A stretch of 64,000 nt of DNA from the NCBI GenBank assembly GCA_905182755.1, contig CAJJCS010000001.1:76945-140944 (forward strand). The letters run 5' to 3'. Below are positions 38,707-47,322 of the stretch, in pieces; position 1 is the stretch's first letter; every line of letters begins with the position of its first letter. The position numbers and the translations under genes were made by a program. This stretch comes from Aequorivita sp. HC6-5. GTDB lineage: Bacteria; Bacteroidota; Bacteroidia; Flavobacteriales; Flavobacteriaceae. The notes beneath the pieces are model-generated. The model saw only the letters and a list, made by a program, of their open reading frames with translations. It did no database searches and was not told the DNA's origin.

Positions 38707-38956
38707 TATATTTTTTATTTGTTGTCTACTTGCTACAGAAATAGAACTATATCTGAGGTCTGTTTTAACAACAATCTAAGTTCACTACTTACTTATACGT
38801 AAGAGGTTCTGTGTTTGTTACAAAATAATTTATATTTTTTGTGAAACCTTTGTTTGTTAGCTGCGTCTTTATATTATGAGGCATAATGGAGGTTTTTCAC
38901 AAAGTTGCTTGGTCTCTATTTTTAAAAGTTTTACTACTTTATAGCCCATTGGTGCA

Positions 38957-38964
38957 TATATTTG
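38957..38964 (+). promoter_or_regulatory. -7 box upstream of the 39048 gene
   Basis: TATATTTG is an exact TAnnTTTG, 83 bases before ATG 39048. It is followed by an inverted repeat AAACcACTAT/ATAGTaGTTT at about 38966-38991 in the presumed 5' leader. No good -33 TTG is seen. The 381-bp gap between rpoD and this gene otherwise shows only AT-rich sequence. Confidence 0.4.
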
Positions 38965-39047
38965 TAAACCACTATTAGTTATAGTAGTTTATTATATGTT
39001 ATTTTTTTATTAGCTATTATCTTTAGCTTAGAAATAAAAAAGTGTTT

Positions 39048-39705
39048 ATGAAATTACATGTCTGTCTATTACTACTTTTATTGAGCTTTTCGCTAAGTGC
39101 GCAGTTTGATAATACCACAAAGAAAGTTGGTTTTGAGCCAATTGATAGGGTAGTGAGTGATCCTGCGGGTTTAGAAATACCCAAATCTCCAATACCTGGA
39201 TTAACCAACCAACAAAACCGTTTTGAGATAAAAAATGATAATGTAAGTACGCTTGGTACAGATGATCCAGAGCCTATTGATATATCAACAGATGATGGTT
39301 TTCTAACCACCAAAACCGATATGACTCCCAATGCTTTTGTTAAAGATAAACCTGCCACAGCTGCCTTTGATAGAGACCAGGTGCTGGGTGAGATTAAAAC
39401 CAAGGGTGGTTTTGTAAATGTTGTGTACAGAGATCATCAAAGTGTAGATGGAGATAGAATACGGGTGTATGTTAATGATGATATTGTACAAAGTGATATC
39501 TCTTTAGATGCAAGCTTTAGAGGCTTTGACCTTACCCTTACACCAGGAGAAAATATTATAGAATTTCAAGCTTTAAATCAAGGCGAAAGTGGTCCAAACA
39601 CTGCAGAGTTGCATGTGTATGATGAAAATGGAACCTTAATTTCTAAAAACGAGTGGAATTTGCTAACGGGAAGAAAAGCTACAATTATAGTCTATCCAAG
39701 ATTAA
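39048..39705 (+). CDS. Hypothetical secreted protein (3' frameshift)
   Basis: Signal peptide MKLHVCLLLLLLSFSLSAQ; I prefer ATG 39048 to the GTG two codons upstream. The rest is a linker region followed by a beta-sandwich-like domain (GGFVNVVYRDHQSVDGDRIRVYVND, GFDLTLTPGENIIEFQALNQGESGPNTAEL), reminiscent of small extracellular Ig-like proteins. As written, the frame runs to 39824 into the opposing synthase gene. Removing one base near 39690 gives a stop at 39703-39705 and a 218-aa protein that does not overlap it. No function assigned. Confidence 0.7.
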
Positions 39706-39716
39706 TATATTTAAGC

Positions 39717-40298
39717 CTAAAACTCCACTTTTATTTGGGCTACTTCTGCAGGCTCCATAGCATCTATAGTATACTTCCCAATTCTAACTCTTACCAGGCG
39801 CAGTGTCGGAAACCCAACTGCTGAGGTCATCTTACGAACTTGCCTAAACTTTCCTTGGGTAATGGTAATAGAAATCCAGGAGGTTGGCCCGTGGCGATCA
39901 TCTCTTATTTTTTTCGCACGTTTTGGCAGGGTAGGAGTGCTTGTAAGTAATTTAACCTTGCATGGCCTAGTTAGGTATGGTTTGTCATCTACTGTTATAT
40001 GAACACCTTCTTGTAGTTTTAAAATTTCAGAAGTATGTATAATACCGTCTACTTGGGCATAATATTCTTTTTCTACGCCACTGTTATTTACATGATAGCT
40101 ATAAGCGCCATTGGTGGTCAGTAGCAGTAGGCCTTCACTAGGCTCATCTAGTCTTCCAATAGCCATTGTACCCTGAGGGAAATCAGCTAAAGAACCTAAA
40201 AAAGTTTTGTTTTTAGCATGCCTGTCATTGGTAGTGAATTGACTCACCACTCCATAGGGCTTAAATACTTTGTAATAGCTGTGTAATGTGTTTTGCAT
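39717..40298 (-). CDS. RsuA/RluE-family pseudouridine synthase
   Basis: A 193-aa enzyme lacking an S4 domain, like RluE, which modifies 23S rRNA U2457 in E. coli. It starts at the catalytic core: YYKVFKPYGVVSQFT, then GRLDEPSEGLLLLTTNG with the catalytic Asp in GRLD, and the late motif ITQGKFRQVRKMTSAVGFPTLRLVRVRIG. Size and motifs fit RluE best. It is the last gene of a minus-strand set with the pterin dehydratase (2 bp upstream). Confidence 0.88.
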   Translation of the reverse strand: MQNTLHSYYKVFKPYGVVSQFTTNDRHAKNKTFLGSLADFPQGTMAIGRLDEPSEGLLLLTTNGAYSYHVNNSGVEKEYYAQVDGIIHTSEILKLQEGVHITVDDKPYLTRPCKVKLLTSTPTLPKRAKKIRDDRHGPTSWISITITQGKFRQVRKMTSAVGFPTLRLVRVRIGKYTIDAMEPAEVAQIKVEF

Positions 40299-40300
40299 TA

Positions 40301-40582
40301 TTAGCCAATGAGCAAATCTATAATAGCGGCTAGTTCAAAGTCTTTTTCTGTAACCCCATCTGCATCATGTGTAGATAAGAAAATCTCTAAGGTATTGTAA
40401 ACATTGGTCCACTCTGGGTGATGATTAAGGCGTTCTGCTTCAAAAGAGATTCGTGTCATGGCAGAGAAGGCTTCTTTGAAGTTTTCAAATTCAAAACTTG
40501 CAAACAGGCCTCCTTCAACATACTCCCAGCCTTCAAACTGAGCTAGTTTTTCTGTAATCTGTGCTTGGGTATATTTTATCAT
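40301..40582 (-). CDS. phhB: 4a-hydroxytetrahydrobiopterin (pterin-4a-carbinolamine) dehydratase
   Basis: A 93-aa enzyme of the PCD family that recycles the pterin cofactor of aromatic amino-acid hydroxylases. The active-site signature is AERLNHHPEWTNVYNTLEIFLSTHDADGVTEKD, with the catalytic His pair in NHHPEW. With fumarylacetoacetase encoded elsewhere in the window, phenylalanine/tyrosine catabolism is plausible. Tightly packed between the epimerase-like gene (5 bp) and the pseudouridine synthase gene (2 bp). Confidence 0.92.
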   Translation of the reverse strand: MIKYTQAQITEKLAQFEGWEYVEGGLFASFEFENFKEAFSAMTRISFEAERLNHHPEWTNVYNTLEIFLSTHDADGVTEKDFELAAIIDLLIG

Positions 40583-40587
40583 ACTAT

Positions 40588-41444
40588 TTATTGGTTTTTA
40601 AGAGTAATAAGATCCTCTAGGGTAGAATTTTCAACAACATCTGCCACGGTGGTTTGATAGTTTGTAGGCAGGATATTGTGCTTTGGTAAAATAGCTAAGT
40701 ATTGATCATCATTACTGTTGTAAATACTTTTAAAGATAGGTGTCTTGTTGCTTATTTTCTCACAAATCTCTGTAAATAAGTCTTGATGATGCACTAAATC
40801 ATTGCTTGTCAAATGAAAAATACCTGTTAGCTCTTTATTAATAATGTAATGGATTTGTTGTGCTATGGTGTTTGCGGTGGTAATACTTATAATAAGATTT
40901 GGGTACACATCAAAAACCGCTTGGTGTTTAATGGCTTGTCTTACTTGAAGAATTCTTGGGCTATACGCACCAAGCACCATAGGTAGTCTTAAAATACTAA
41001 CCTGATTTTTAATTTTCTCAAAGAGTAGTTTTTCTACAGAAACTTTAAATTTTCCGAATTCGCTTACTGCCGTGGGGCGAGTATCTTCATAGCTTGGTAA
41101 ACTAGAGAGACCATCAAACACACTTACAGAAGATAAAAATAGAAGTCCTTACACCCTGGGGCGTCATTTATATATTTACAGACCTGTTTATGAGCATGGT
41201 ACTGCGCTTTAAAATTTCCACGAAGGGCAGATATAATAAGGGTTGGCTTAATTTGCTGCAGTGTTTTGGTAATATCATCATTGGCTATATCATACCCAAA
41301 AAATGCCTTATTGTTATCATACAATTCATGGGCAGAACAGTAGGTACCATAGGTCTCAAAATAAGTGCACAGTTCTCTATAGATGGCATTGCCAACGTAA
41401 CCGCTTGCCCCTAAAATTAATATCCTGTGTTTTTGTTTTTGCAT
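40588..41444 (-). CDS. NAD(P)-dependent nucleotide-sugar reductase/epimerase family protein (frameshifted)
   Basis: An extended SDR resembling dTDP-4-dehydrorhamnose reductase (RmlD/RfbD). The Rossmann start is RILILGASGYVGNAIY and YDIAND marks the cofactor region. The frame is lost near 41145 (one base missing): the repaired sequence reads LLFLSSVSVFDG. SEFGKFKVSVEKLLFE follows, with the SDR Lys; the usual YxxxK is seen as FGKFK. Repaired length is 285 aa. Substrate not predictable; no sugar-nucleotide operon is nearby. Confidence 0.75.
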
Positions 41445-41508
41445 CTAGTTTTAATTTGCCTACATCCTTGCTTTGTTGCCAATGAGCAAAAAAGGTACTT
41501 GTACTAAT

Positions 41509-42591
41509 TTATTTTTTGTAGAATGGTAGTTTTACAACCATTGCAGGCACTATTTTATTACGTATTTGAATATGTATTTGAGATCCAACTTCTTTTAATG
41601 CCATAGGTACATATCCCAAACCAATACCCTTGCCCATAGATGGAGACATGGTACCGCTTGTTACCCTACCAATACTGTTGCCTTGAGCATCTACAATAGC
41701 ATATCCCTGTCTTGGTATACCACGCTGGGAAAGCTCAAAACCAACCAATGTGTTTGAAACCCCAAGTTCTTTTTGTTTTTTAAGAGATTCACTGTTTATA
41801 AAATCTTTATTAAATTTTGTAATCCAGCCAAGACCAGCCTCTAAAGGTGAGGTCGTGTCATCTATATCATTTCCGTAAAGGCAATAGCCCATTTCAAGTC
41901 TTAGGGTGTCTCTGGCTGCAAGACCTATGGGTTGGATGCCCCAATCTGCTCCAGCTTCAAAAACTTTCGTCCATATTTTTGCCACTTGGGTGTTTTTGCA
42001 ATAAATCTCAAAACCACCACTACCTGTGTAGCCCGTTGCGCTAATAATTACATTTTCAACACCTGCAAAAGTGTTTATTTTAAAGGTGTAAAATTTAATG
42101 GCGCTTAAATTTTCTTGTGTAAGGCTTTGCATTGCTTGTATTGCTTTTGGACCTTGTATGGCCAAAAGTGAATAGTGATCACTGCTATTTTCAAGCGAAG
42201 CTTCCATGGTGTTGTGCGCGTTAATCCAAGCCCAATCTTTATCTATATTTGATGCGTTTACAACCAATAGCCATTTATCTGCAGCTATTCTATACACGAT
42301 AAGATCGTCAACCACACCGCCATCTTGATTAGGAAAACAACTATACTGGGCCTCACCATCTTCTAATTTGGAGGCGTCATTGCTACACACCCTTTGTATT
42401 AAACTAAGTGCATTTGGTCCTGTCACAAAAAACTCTCCCATATGGCTTACATCAAACACACCTACTTTTTCTCTTACGGTTTGGTGTTCTAGGTTAATTC
42501 CTTGATAAGAAACGGGCATATTATACCCTGCAAAGGGTACCATTTTTGCGCCAAGGGCAGCATGTATTGCAGATAGAGCTGTGTCTTTCAT
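41509..42591 (-). CDS. gcvT: Aminomethyltransferase (glycine cleavage T protein)
   Basis: T protein of the glycine cleavage system: moves the aminomethyl carbon from lipoyl-H protein to tetrahydrofolate and releases ammonia. 360 aa. Conserved features: [35 protein letters not shown] at the start, the folate-site Asp in [41 protein letters not shown], and [12 protein letters not shown]. It works with glyA in one-carbon metabolism, though the genes are far apart. Upstream is a 279-bp gap before hutH. Confidence 0.95.
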   Translation of the reverse strand: MKDTALSAIHAALGAKMVPFAGYNMPVSYQGINLEHQTVREKVGVFDVSHMGEFFVTGPNALSLIQRVCSNDASKLEDGEAQYSCFPNQDGGVVDDLIVYRIAADKWLLVVNASNIDKDWAWINAHNTMEASLENSSDHYSLLAIQGPKAIQAMQSLTQENLSAIKFYTFKINTFAGVENVIISATGYTGSGGFEIYCKNTQVAKIWTKVFEAGADWGIQPIGLAARDTLRLEMGYCLYGNDIDDTTSPLEAGLGWITKFNKDFINSESLKKQKELGVSNTLVGFELSQRGIPRQGYAIVDAQGNSIGRVTSGTMSPSMGKGIGLGYVPMALKEVGSQIHIQIRNKIVPAMVVKLPFYKK

Positions 42592-42843
42592 TGTATAATG
42601 TATTTACATAGCGAATAAAATGATGTTTTAAACACTGTGTTGTTTGTTGGTTCAGATTTTAAAAAACAAATATAACGCTAGGGTAGTGGGCTTACCAAAT
42701 TTTTATGAGTATTGCTTAAAAATAATAAATGATAGTGTACTACACTTTTCTCTCTTTATTGTGACCCTAGCGCCAGAAAATCCACTACAAGAGCATTCTG
42801 CTCAATACCTAAATTTCTGTTAGTTATACAAAAACTTATGTTG

Positions 42844-42860
42844 TACTTTTGTTTAAACAA
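42844..42860 (+). promoter_or_regulatory. hutH -7 box overlapping a perfect 12-bp palindrome
   Basis: TACTTTTG (42844-42851) is an exact TAnnTTTG; TTAG lies 20 bases upstream. It overlaps TTGTTTAAACAA (42849-42860), a perfect palindrome covering the predicted start of transcription. A repressor bound there would block initiation, so it is a candidate operator for histidine-responsive control. Confidence 0.5.
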
Positions 42861-42870
42861 TTCTAAATTC

Positions 42871-44376
42871 ATGTCTGAAATACATCATATAAGCAGCTCT
42901 CTTCTTGAGCTATCTGTCATTAAAGATATCGTTGATAATCAAAAAAAAATAGCCCTTTCTAAAGAGGCTACAGATAAAATAAATAACTCATATGAGTTTC
43001 TTTCTAAAAAAATAAAAGACAACGAAACACCTATTTATGGCATAAACACAGGTTTTGGATCTTTGTGTAACGTTAAAATCTCTTCAGAGAATTTATCAAA
43101 ACTTCAAGAAAATCTGGTTACTTCTCATGCCTGTGGTACGGGAGAGTATGTGCCTAAGGCTATAGTGAAGTTAATGTTATTACTTAAGATACAATCTTTA
43201 AGTTATGGCTACAGTGGTGTGCAGTTAATAACAGTTGCTAGATTGGTGGCCATGTACAATGCCAATGTAATTCCTGTTGTGTATACACAAGGTAGTCTTG
43301 GCGCCTCAGGAGATTTATCTCCACTTGCGCACATGTCTTTGCCGCTTTTAGGCAAAGGAGATGTTTGGCTAGAAGATGCAATAGTGCCCACTTCAAGTAT
43401 CATGAAAGAGCACAATTGGAGCCCAATAACACTAATGGCTAAAGAAGGTTTGGCCCTTTTAAACGGGACACAGTTTATGAGCGCCTATGGGGTTTATATG
43501 CTGCTAAAGAGTTATAAATATTCTTACCTGGCAGATGTCATTAGTGCTGTTTCTATAGATGCCTTTGATTGTAATATGAGCCCATTTAATGCTCTTGTGC
43601 ATAAAGTACGGCCTCATAAAGGACAGCTTGAAACTGCAGCACGTATCAACGAGATCTTGCAAGACAGTGAGCTTGGAGCTGCCGATAAAACAAATGTACA
43701 AGATCCCTATTCTTTTAGGTGTATACCCCAGGTGCATGGCGCAACCAAAGACACCCTTGGATTTGTGCACCAAACATTTAAAACAGAGATTAACGCAGTT
43801 ACAGATAACCCTAATATTTTTATAGAAGAGGATTTAATTATCTCTGGCGGAAATTTTCATGGCCAGCCACTGGCTCTTGCCTTAGATTATATGGCCATCG
43901 CTATGAGTGAATTAGGAAGTATTTCAGAGAGAAGAACATACCAGCTAATATCTGGTTTACGTGATTTACCTGCTTTTTTGGTGAGTAATCCAGGCCTAAA
44001 CAGCGGTTTTATGATACCTCAATATACAGCAGCAAGTATTGTAAGTCAAAACAAACAACTTGCCACACCAGCCTCTATAGATTCTATAGTCTCTTCAAAC
44101 GGGCAAGAAGACCATGTGAGTATGGGGGCTAATGCCGCCACTAAATGTTTGCGTATTATTGATAATATAGAAACCATACTGGCAATTGAGCTGATGAACG
44201 CCTCTCAAGGCCTAGCCTTTAGGGATAAAAAATCATCACCCTTTGTAATGTCATTTATAGAGAATTATAGACAGGTGGTTCCGTTTTTAGAGCAGGATAG
44301 AATAATGGCAGATGATATCCATGCAAGTATTGCTTTTCTTCAAAGCTTTAGTGTAGATAGTGAACTGCTTTTTTAA
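42871..44376 (+). CDS. hutH: Histidine ammonia-lyase
   Basis: Converts L-histidine to urocanate and ammonia. The MIO prosthetic group forms from Ala145-Ser146-Gly147 in GSLGASGDLSPLAH. Catalytic Tyr56 is in YGINTGFG, and other family features are NGTQFMSAYG and EDHVSMGANAA. I start at ATG 42871, not the in-frame ATG 42838: a promoter box at 42844-42851 would place the earlier codon upstream of the transcript start. The resulting 501 aa is the usual length. No other hut genes are nearby. Followed by a bidirectional terminator. Confidence 0.95.
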   Translation: MSEIHHISSSLLELSVIKDIVDNQKKIALSKEATDKINNSYEFLSKKIKDNETPIYGINTGFGSLCNVKISSENLSKLQENLVTSHACGTGEYVPKAIVKLMLLLKIQSLSYGYSGVQLITVARLVAMYNANVIPVVYTQGSLGASGDLSPLAHMSLPLLGKGDVWLEDAIVPTSSIMKEHNWSPITLMAKEGLALLNGTQFMSAYGVYMLLKSYKYSYLADVISAVSIDAFDCNMSPFNALVHKVRPHKGQLETAARINEILQDSELGAADKTNVQDPYSFRCIPQVHGATKDTLGFVHQTFKTEINAVTDNPNIFIEEDLIISGGNFHGQPLALALDYMAIAMSELGSISERRTYQLISGLRDLPAFLVSNPGLNSGFMIPQYTAASIVSQNKQLATPASIDSIVSSNGQEDHVSMGANAATKCLRIIDNIETILAIELMNASQGLAFRDKKSSPFVMSFIENYRQVVPFLEQDRIMADDIHASIAFLQSFSVDSELLF

Positions 44377-44443
44377 CAACTATTGAAATAGTCTTCCTTA
44401 GTTTCTTGTATTAAAGTAGAAGAAGTCAAGTATTAAAAAAAAA

Positions 44444-44480
44444 CAAACGCCCCTTATTTAAAATAAGGGGCGTTTTTGCT
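44444..44480. terminator. Bidirectional terminator between hutH and clpC
   Basis: AAACGCCCCTTATTT, short loop, ATAAGGGGCGTTTTT: a 13-14 bp stem flanked by A- and T-runs, between convergent genes. Confidence 0.93.
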
Positions 44481-44500
44481 ATAGATTTTACAAATCTTAA

Positions 44501-47059
44501 CTAAGATTCTGTAGTCTTCTTTTTTTGTTTTTTAATTTTAATACTAAGTTCATTTTTCTTGTCGTCCAAATCCATGGTAATGGCATCTCCCTCTTTAAGG
44601 TTGCTATTAATTATTTCTTCAGCCAAGGCATCTTCAATATATTTTTGAATCGCACGCTTTAAAGGCCTAGCTCCATAGTCTGAATCAAAACCTTTGTCTG
44701 CAATATAATCTTTTGCTTTTTTGGTTAGCGTTAGGTCATACCCAAGTGCTTTAATACGTGAAAATAATATTTCCAGCTCTATGTCAATGATTTTATGAAT
44801 ATCATCACGATCTAGATTATTGAATATCATCACATCATCTACACGATTTAAAAATTCTGGCGCGAATGTTTTTTTCAAGGCATTTTCAATAACTCCCTTA
44901 GCATTAGCATCTGCCTGGCTTGTTTGTGCTGCAGTACCAAAACCAACTCCTTGACCAAAATCTTTTAATTTACGTGCTCCAATGTTGGAGGTCATGATTA
45001 TAATTGTGTTTCTGAAATCTATTTTACGTCCTAGACTGTCTGTTAGATGACCATCATCCAGTACTTGTAACAACATGTTAAAGACATCTGGATGGGCTTT
45101 TTCTATCTCATCTAATAACACCACAGAATAAGGCTTGCGTCTTATCTTTTCTGTAAGCTGTCCACCTTCTTCATACCCAACATATCCAGGAGGTGCTCCC
45201 ACAAGTCTTGAGATGGCAAATTTTTCCATGTACTCACTCATGTCTATACGAATCAATGAGTTTTCATTGTCAAACAACTCTTTAGCCAAAACTTTGGCTA
45301 ATTGTGTTTTACCAACCCCTGTTTGTCCAAGGAAAATAAATGACCCAATAGGCTTGTTTGGATCTTTAAGTCCTGCACGGTTACGCTGTATAGCCTTCAC
45401 CACTTTGTTAACAGCATCGTTTTGACCAATTACCTTTCCTTTGATAAGTTCTGGTAATTCTGCTAGTTTGTTGATTTCTGTTTGAGCAATCCTGTTAACG
45501 GGTACTCCAGACATCATAGATACAACTTCTGCTACATTATCCTGGTCTACAGTTTCACGATGCAGTTTAGAATCATTTTCCCAAATTTCTTGTTGGCTAA
45601 TTAATTCTTTTTCAAGGTTTTTTTCATCATCTCTTAGCTTGGCTGCCTCTTCGTATTTTTGTTTTTTAACAACCGTATTTTTAAGCTCTCTTACCTCTTC
45701 AAGTTTTTGCTCAAGCTCTAATATTTTCTTTGGTACGTTAATGTTTATGATATGAACACGAGATCCTGCCTCATCCAAAGCATCAATTGCCTTGTCTGGT
45801 AAAAACCTGTCTGTCATGTACCTGTTTGTTAACTTCACACAAGCCTCTAATGCTTCTTTGGTGTAGGTGACATTATGGTGCTCTTCGTACTTTTCTTTAA
45901 TGTTTTCTAGAATTTCAATAGTTTCTTCTACAGAGGTAGGCTCTACTAAAACTTTCTGAAATCTTCTTTCTAGGGCTCCATCTTTTTCTATGTACTGTCT
46001 GTACTCATCAAGGGTTGTGGCTCCCACACATTGTATTTCTCCTCTTGCAAGTGCTGGTTTAAACATATTACTAGCATCAAGAGATCCTGTAGCACCACCG
46101 GCGCCAACAATAGTATGTATCTCATCAATAAAGAGAATGATGTCTTTGTTTTTTTCAAGTTCATTCATTAGAGCTTTCATTCGCTCTTCAAACTGTCCTC
46201 GATATTTGGTTCCAGCAACTAGACTTGCTAAGTCTAAAGTTACTACACGTTTGTCATATAAAATTCGAGATACTTTACGCTGTATAATGCGCAGTGCTAG
46301 ACCTTCTGCAATGGCAGATTTACCTACACCAGGTTCTCCAATTAGTAAGGGATTATTTTTTTTACGTCTACTTAGAATTTGTGATACTCGTTGTATTTCA
46401 GCATCACGACCCACTACTGGATCTAGTTTTCCTAAATCTGCCATTTCTGTAAGATCTCTACCAAAATTATCTAACACAGGTGTTTTAGATTTCTTATTTG
46501 TTTTTACCCCTGCATTACCAAATAAGTTTTCTTTACTAGGCTCTTCCTTGTCTGGCTTGTCATCACCAGTAAAGGCGTCTTCTGCTGAAGGCATGTCAAG
46601 ATATTCATCGTCATTGGAGAGCAATAGTTTGAACTGCTCTTTCACGCTATCATAATCTACTTTCATTTTTTCAAGTAGTTTGGTGGTGGGGTCATTTTCA
46701 TTTCTTAGAATACATAAAAGTAAATGAGCGGTATTTATAGACGTGCTTTGAAATAGCTTTGCTTCCAAAAATGTAGTTTTTAGGGCGCGCTCGGCTTGCC
46801 GAGTTAGGTGCAAGTTTTTCTTGTCATTACCTACAATTCCAGTTTCTGGGTTTGCAGGGCTTAAAATTTCAACTTTACGTCTTAGGTAGTTCAGGTCTAT
46901 ATCTAGTGCATTTAATATGGTAACGGCTTTACCGTCTCCATCTCGCAACAGACCAAGTATTAAGTGTTCGGTGCCAATAAAGTCATGGCCTAAGCGAAGC
47001 GCTTCTTCTTTGCTAAATGCAATAACATCTTTTACTCTTGGGGAAAAATTATCATCCAT
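44501..47059 (-). CDS. clpC: ATP-dependent Clp protease ATP-binding subunit ClpC
   Basis: An 852-aa Hsp100 unfoldase that feeds substrates to ClpP. N-terminal Clp repeats cover residues 1-150 (FSPRVKDVIAFSKEEALRLGH). AAA domain 1 has GEPGVGKSAIAEGLA and LFIDEIHTIVGAGGATG. The middle coiled region carries a UVR motif (KYEEAAKLRDDEKNLEKE), typical of ClpC rather than ClpB. AAA domain 2 has GQTGVGKTQLAK and VLLDEIEKAHPDVF; GARPLKRAIQKYIED follows. A MecA-type adaptor is not seen here. It is divergent from gyrA across a 263-bp region. Confidence 0.96.
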   Translation of the reverse strand: MDDNFSPRVKDVIAFSKEEALRLGHDFIGTEHLILGLLRDGDGKAVTILNALDIDLNYLRRKVEILSPANPETGIVGNDKKNLHLTRQAERALKTTFLEAKLFQSTSINTAHLLLCILRNENDPTTKLLEKMKVDYDSVKEQFKLLLSNDDEYLDMPSAEDAFTGDDKPDKEEPSKENLFGNAGVKTNKKSKTPVLDNFGRDLTEMADLGKLDPVVGRDAEIQRVSQILSRRKKNNPLLIGEPGVGKSAIAEGLALRIIQRKVSRILYDKRVVTLDLASLVAGTKYRGQFEERMKALMNELEKNKDIILFIDEIHTIVGAGGATGSLDASNMFKPALARGEIQCVGATTLDEYRQYIEKDGALERRFQKVLVEPTSVEETIEILENIKEKYEEHHNVTYTKEALEACVKLTNRYMTDRFLPDKAIDALDEAGSRVHIININVPKKILELEQKLEEVRELKNTVVKKQKYEEAAKLRDDEKNLEKELISQQEIWENDSKLHRETVDQDNVAEVVSMMSGVPVNRIAQTEINKLAELPELIKGKVIGQNDAVNKVVKAIQRNRAGLKDPNKPIGSFIFLGQTGVGKTQLAKVLAKELFDNENSLIRIDMSEYMEKFAISRLVGAPPGYVGYEEGGQLTEKIRRKPYSVVLLDEIEKAHPDVFNMLLQVLDDGHLTDSLGRKIDFRNTIIIMTSNIGARKLKDFGQGVGFGTAAQTSQADANAKGVIENALKKTFAPEFLNRVDDVMIFNNLDRDDIHKIIDIELEILFSRIKALGYDLTLTKKAKDYIADKGFDSDYGARPLKRAIQKYIEDALAEEIINSNLKEGDAITMDLDDKKNELSIKIKKQKKKTTES

Positions 47060-47177
47060 AGGTTACATTCTCTTTCGTATAAAATTACTAAAAATTACTG
47101 TCATAAATACAAAAACCATTCCTGTTTCTGTGAAGTGTTTTTTTTTTAACAAAACACACCTTAGTTATGCGCTTGTA

Positions 47178-47218
47178 ACCCCCTATAGTTATTAACTAAT
47201 TGGGGGTGTTTTTTTGTT
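47178..47218 (+). terminator. Terminator-like hairpin between clpC and gyrA
   Basis: ACCCCC and GGGGGT flank an inner TAGTTA-T-TAACTA hairpin, and GTTTTTTTG follows on the plus strand. No plus-strand gene ends here, so if gyrA is transcribed from further upstream it would act as an attenuator; otherwise it may stop antisense transcription from clpC's upstream side. About 104 bases before the gyrA start. Confidence 0.5.
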
Positions 47219-47322
47219 AATAAAAACGTGAATAACACCCTTGTTTTTTTAGGTAAAAAATGAGGAAATACCGTATCTTGCTTCTCTAGTAGAAAAAAAC
47301 ATAAATATAATATAAAACAACT

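Noticed and set aside
42838-42870. ATG 42838 as the hutH start
   Set aside because: An exact -7 promoter box follows it at 42844-42851, and the extra 11 residues are not part of the family.
45990-46655. A 221-codon plus-strand frame, Ser/Arg/Leu-rich
   Set aside because: It lies wholly opposite the conserved AAA domain of clpC; its composition is the usual antisense pattern of that domain.
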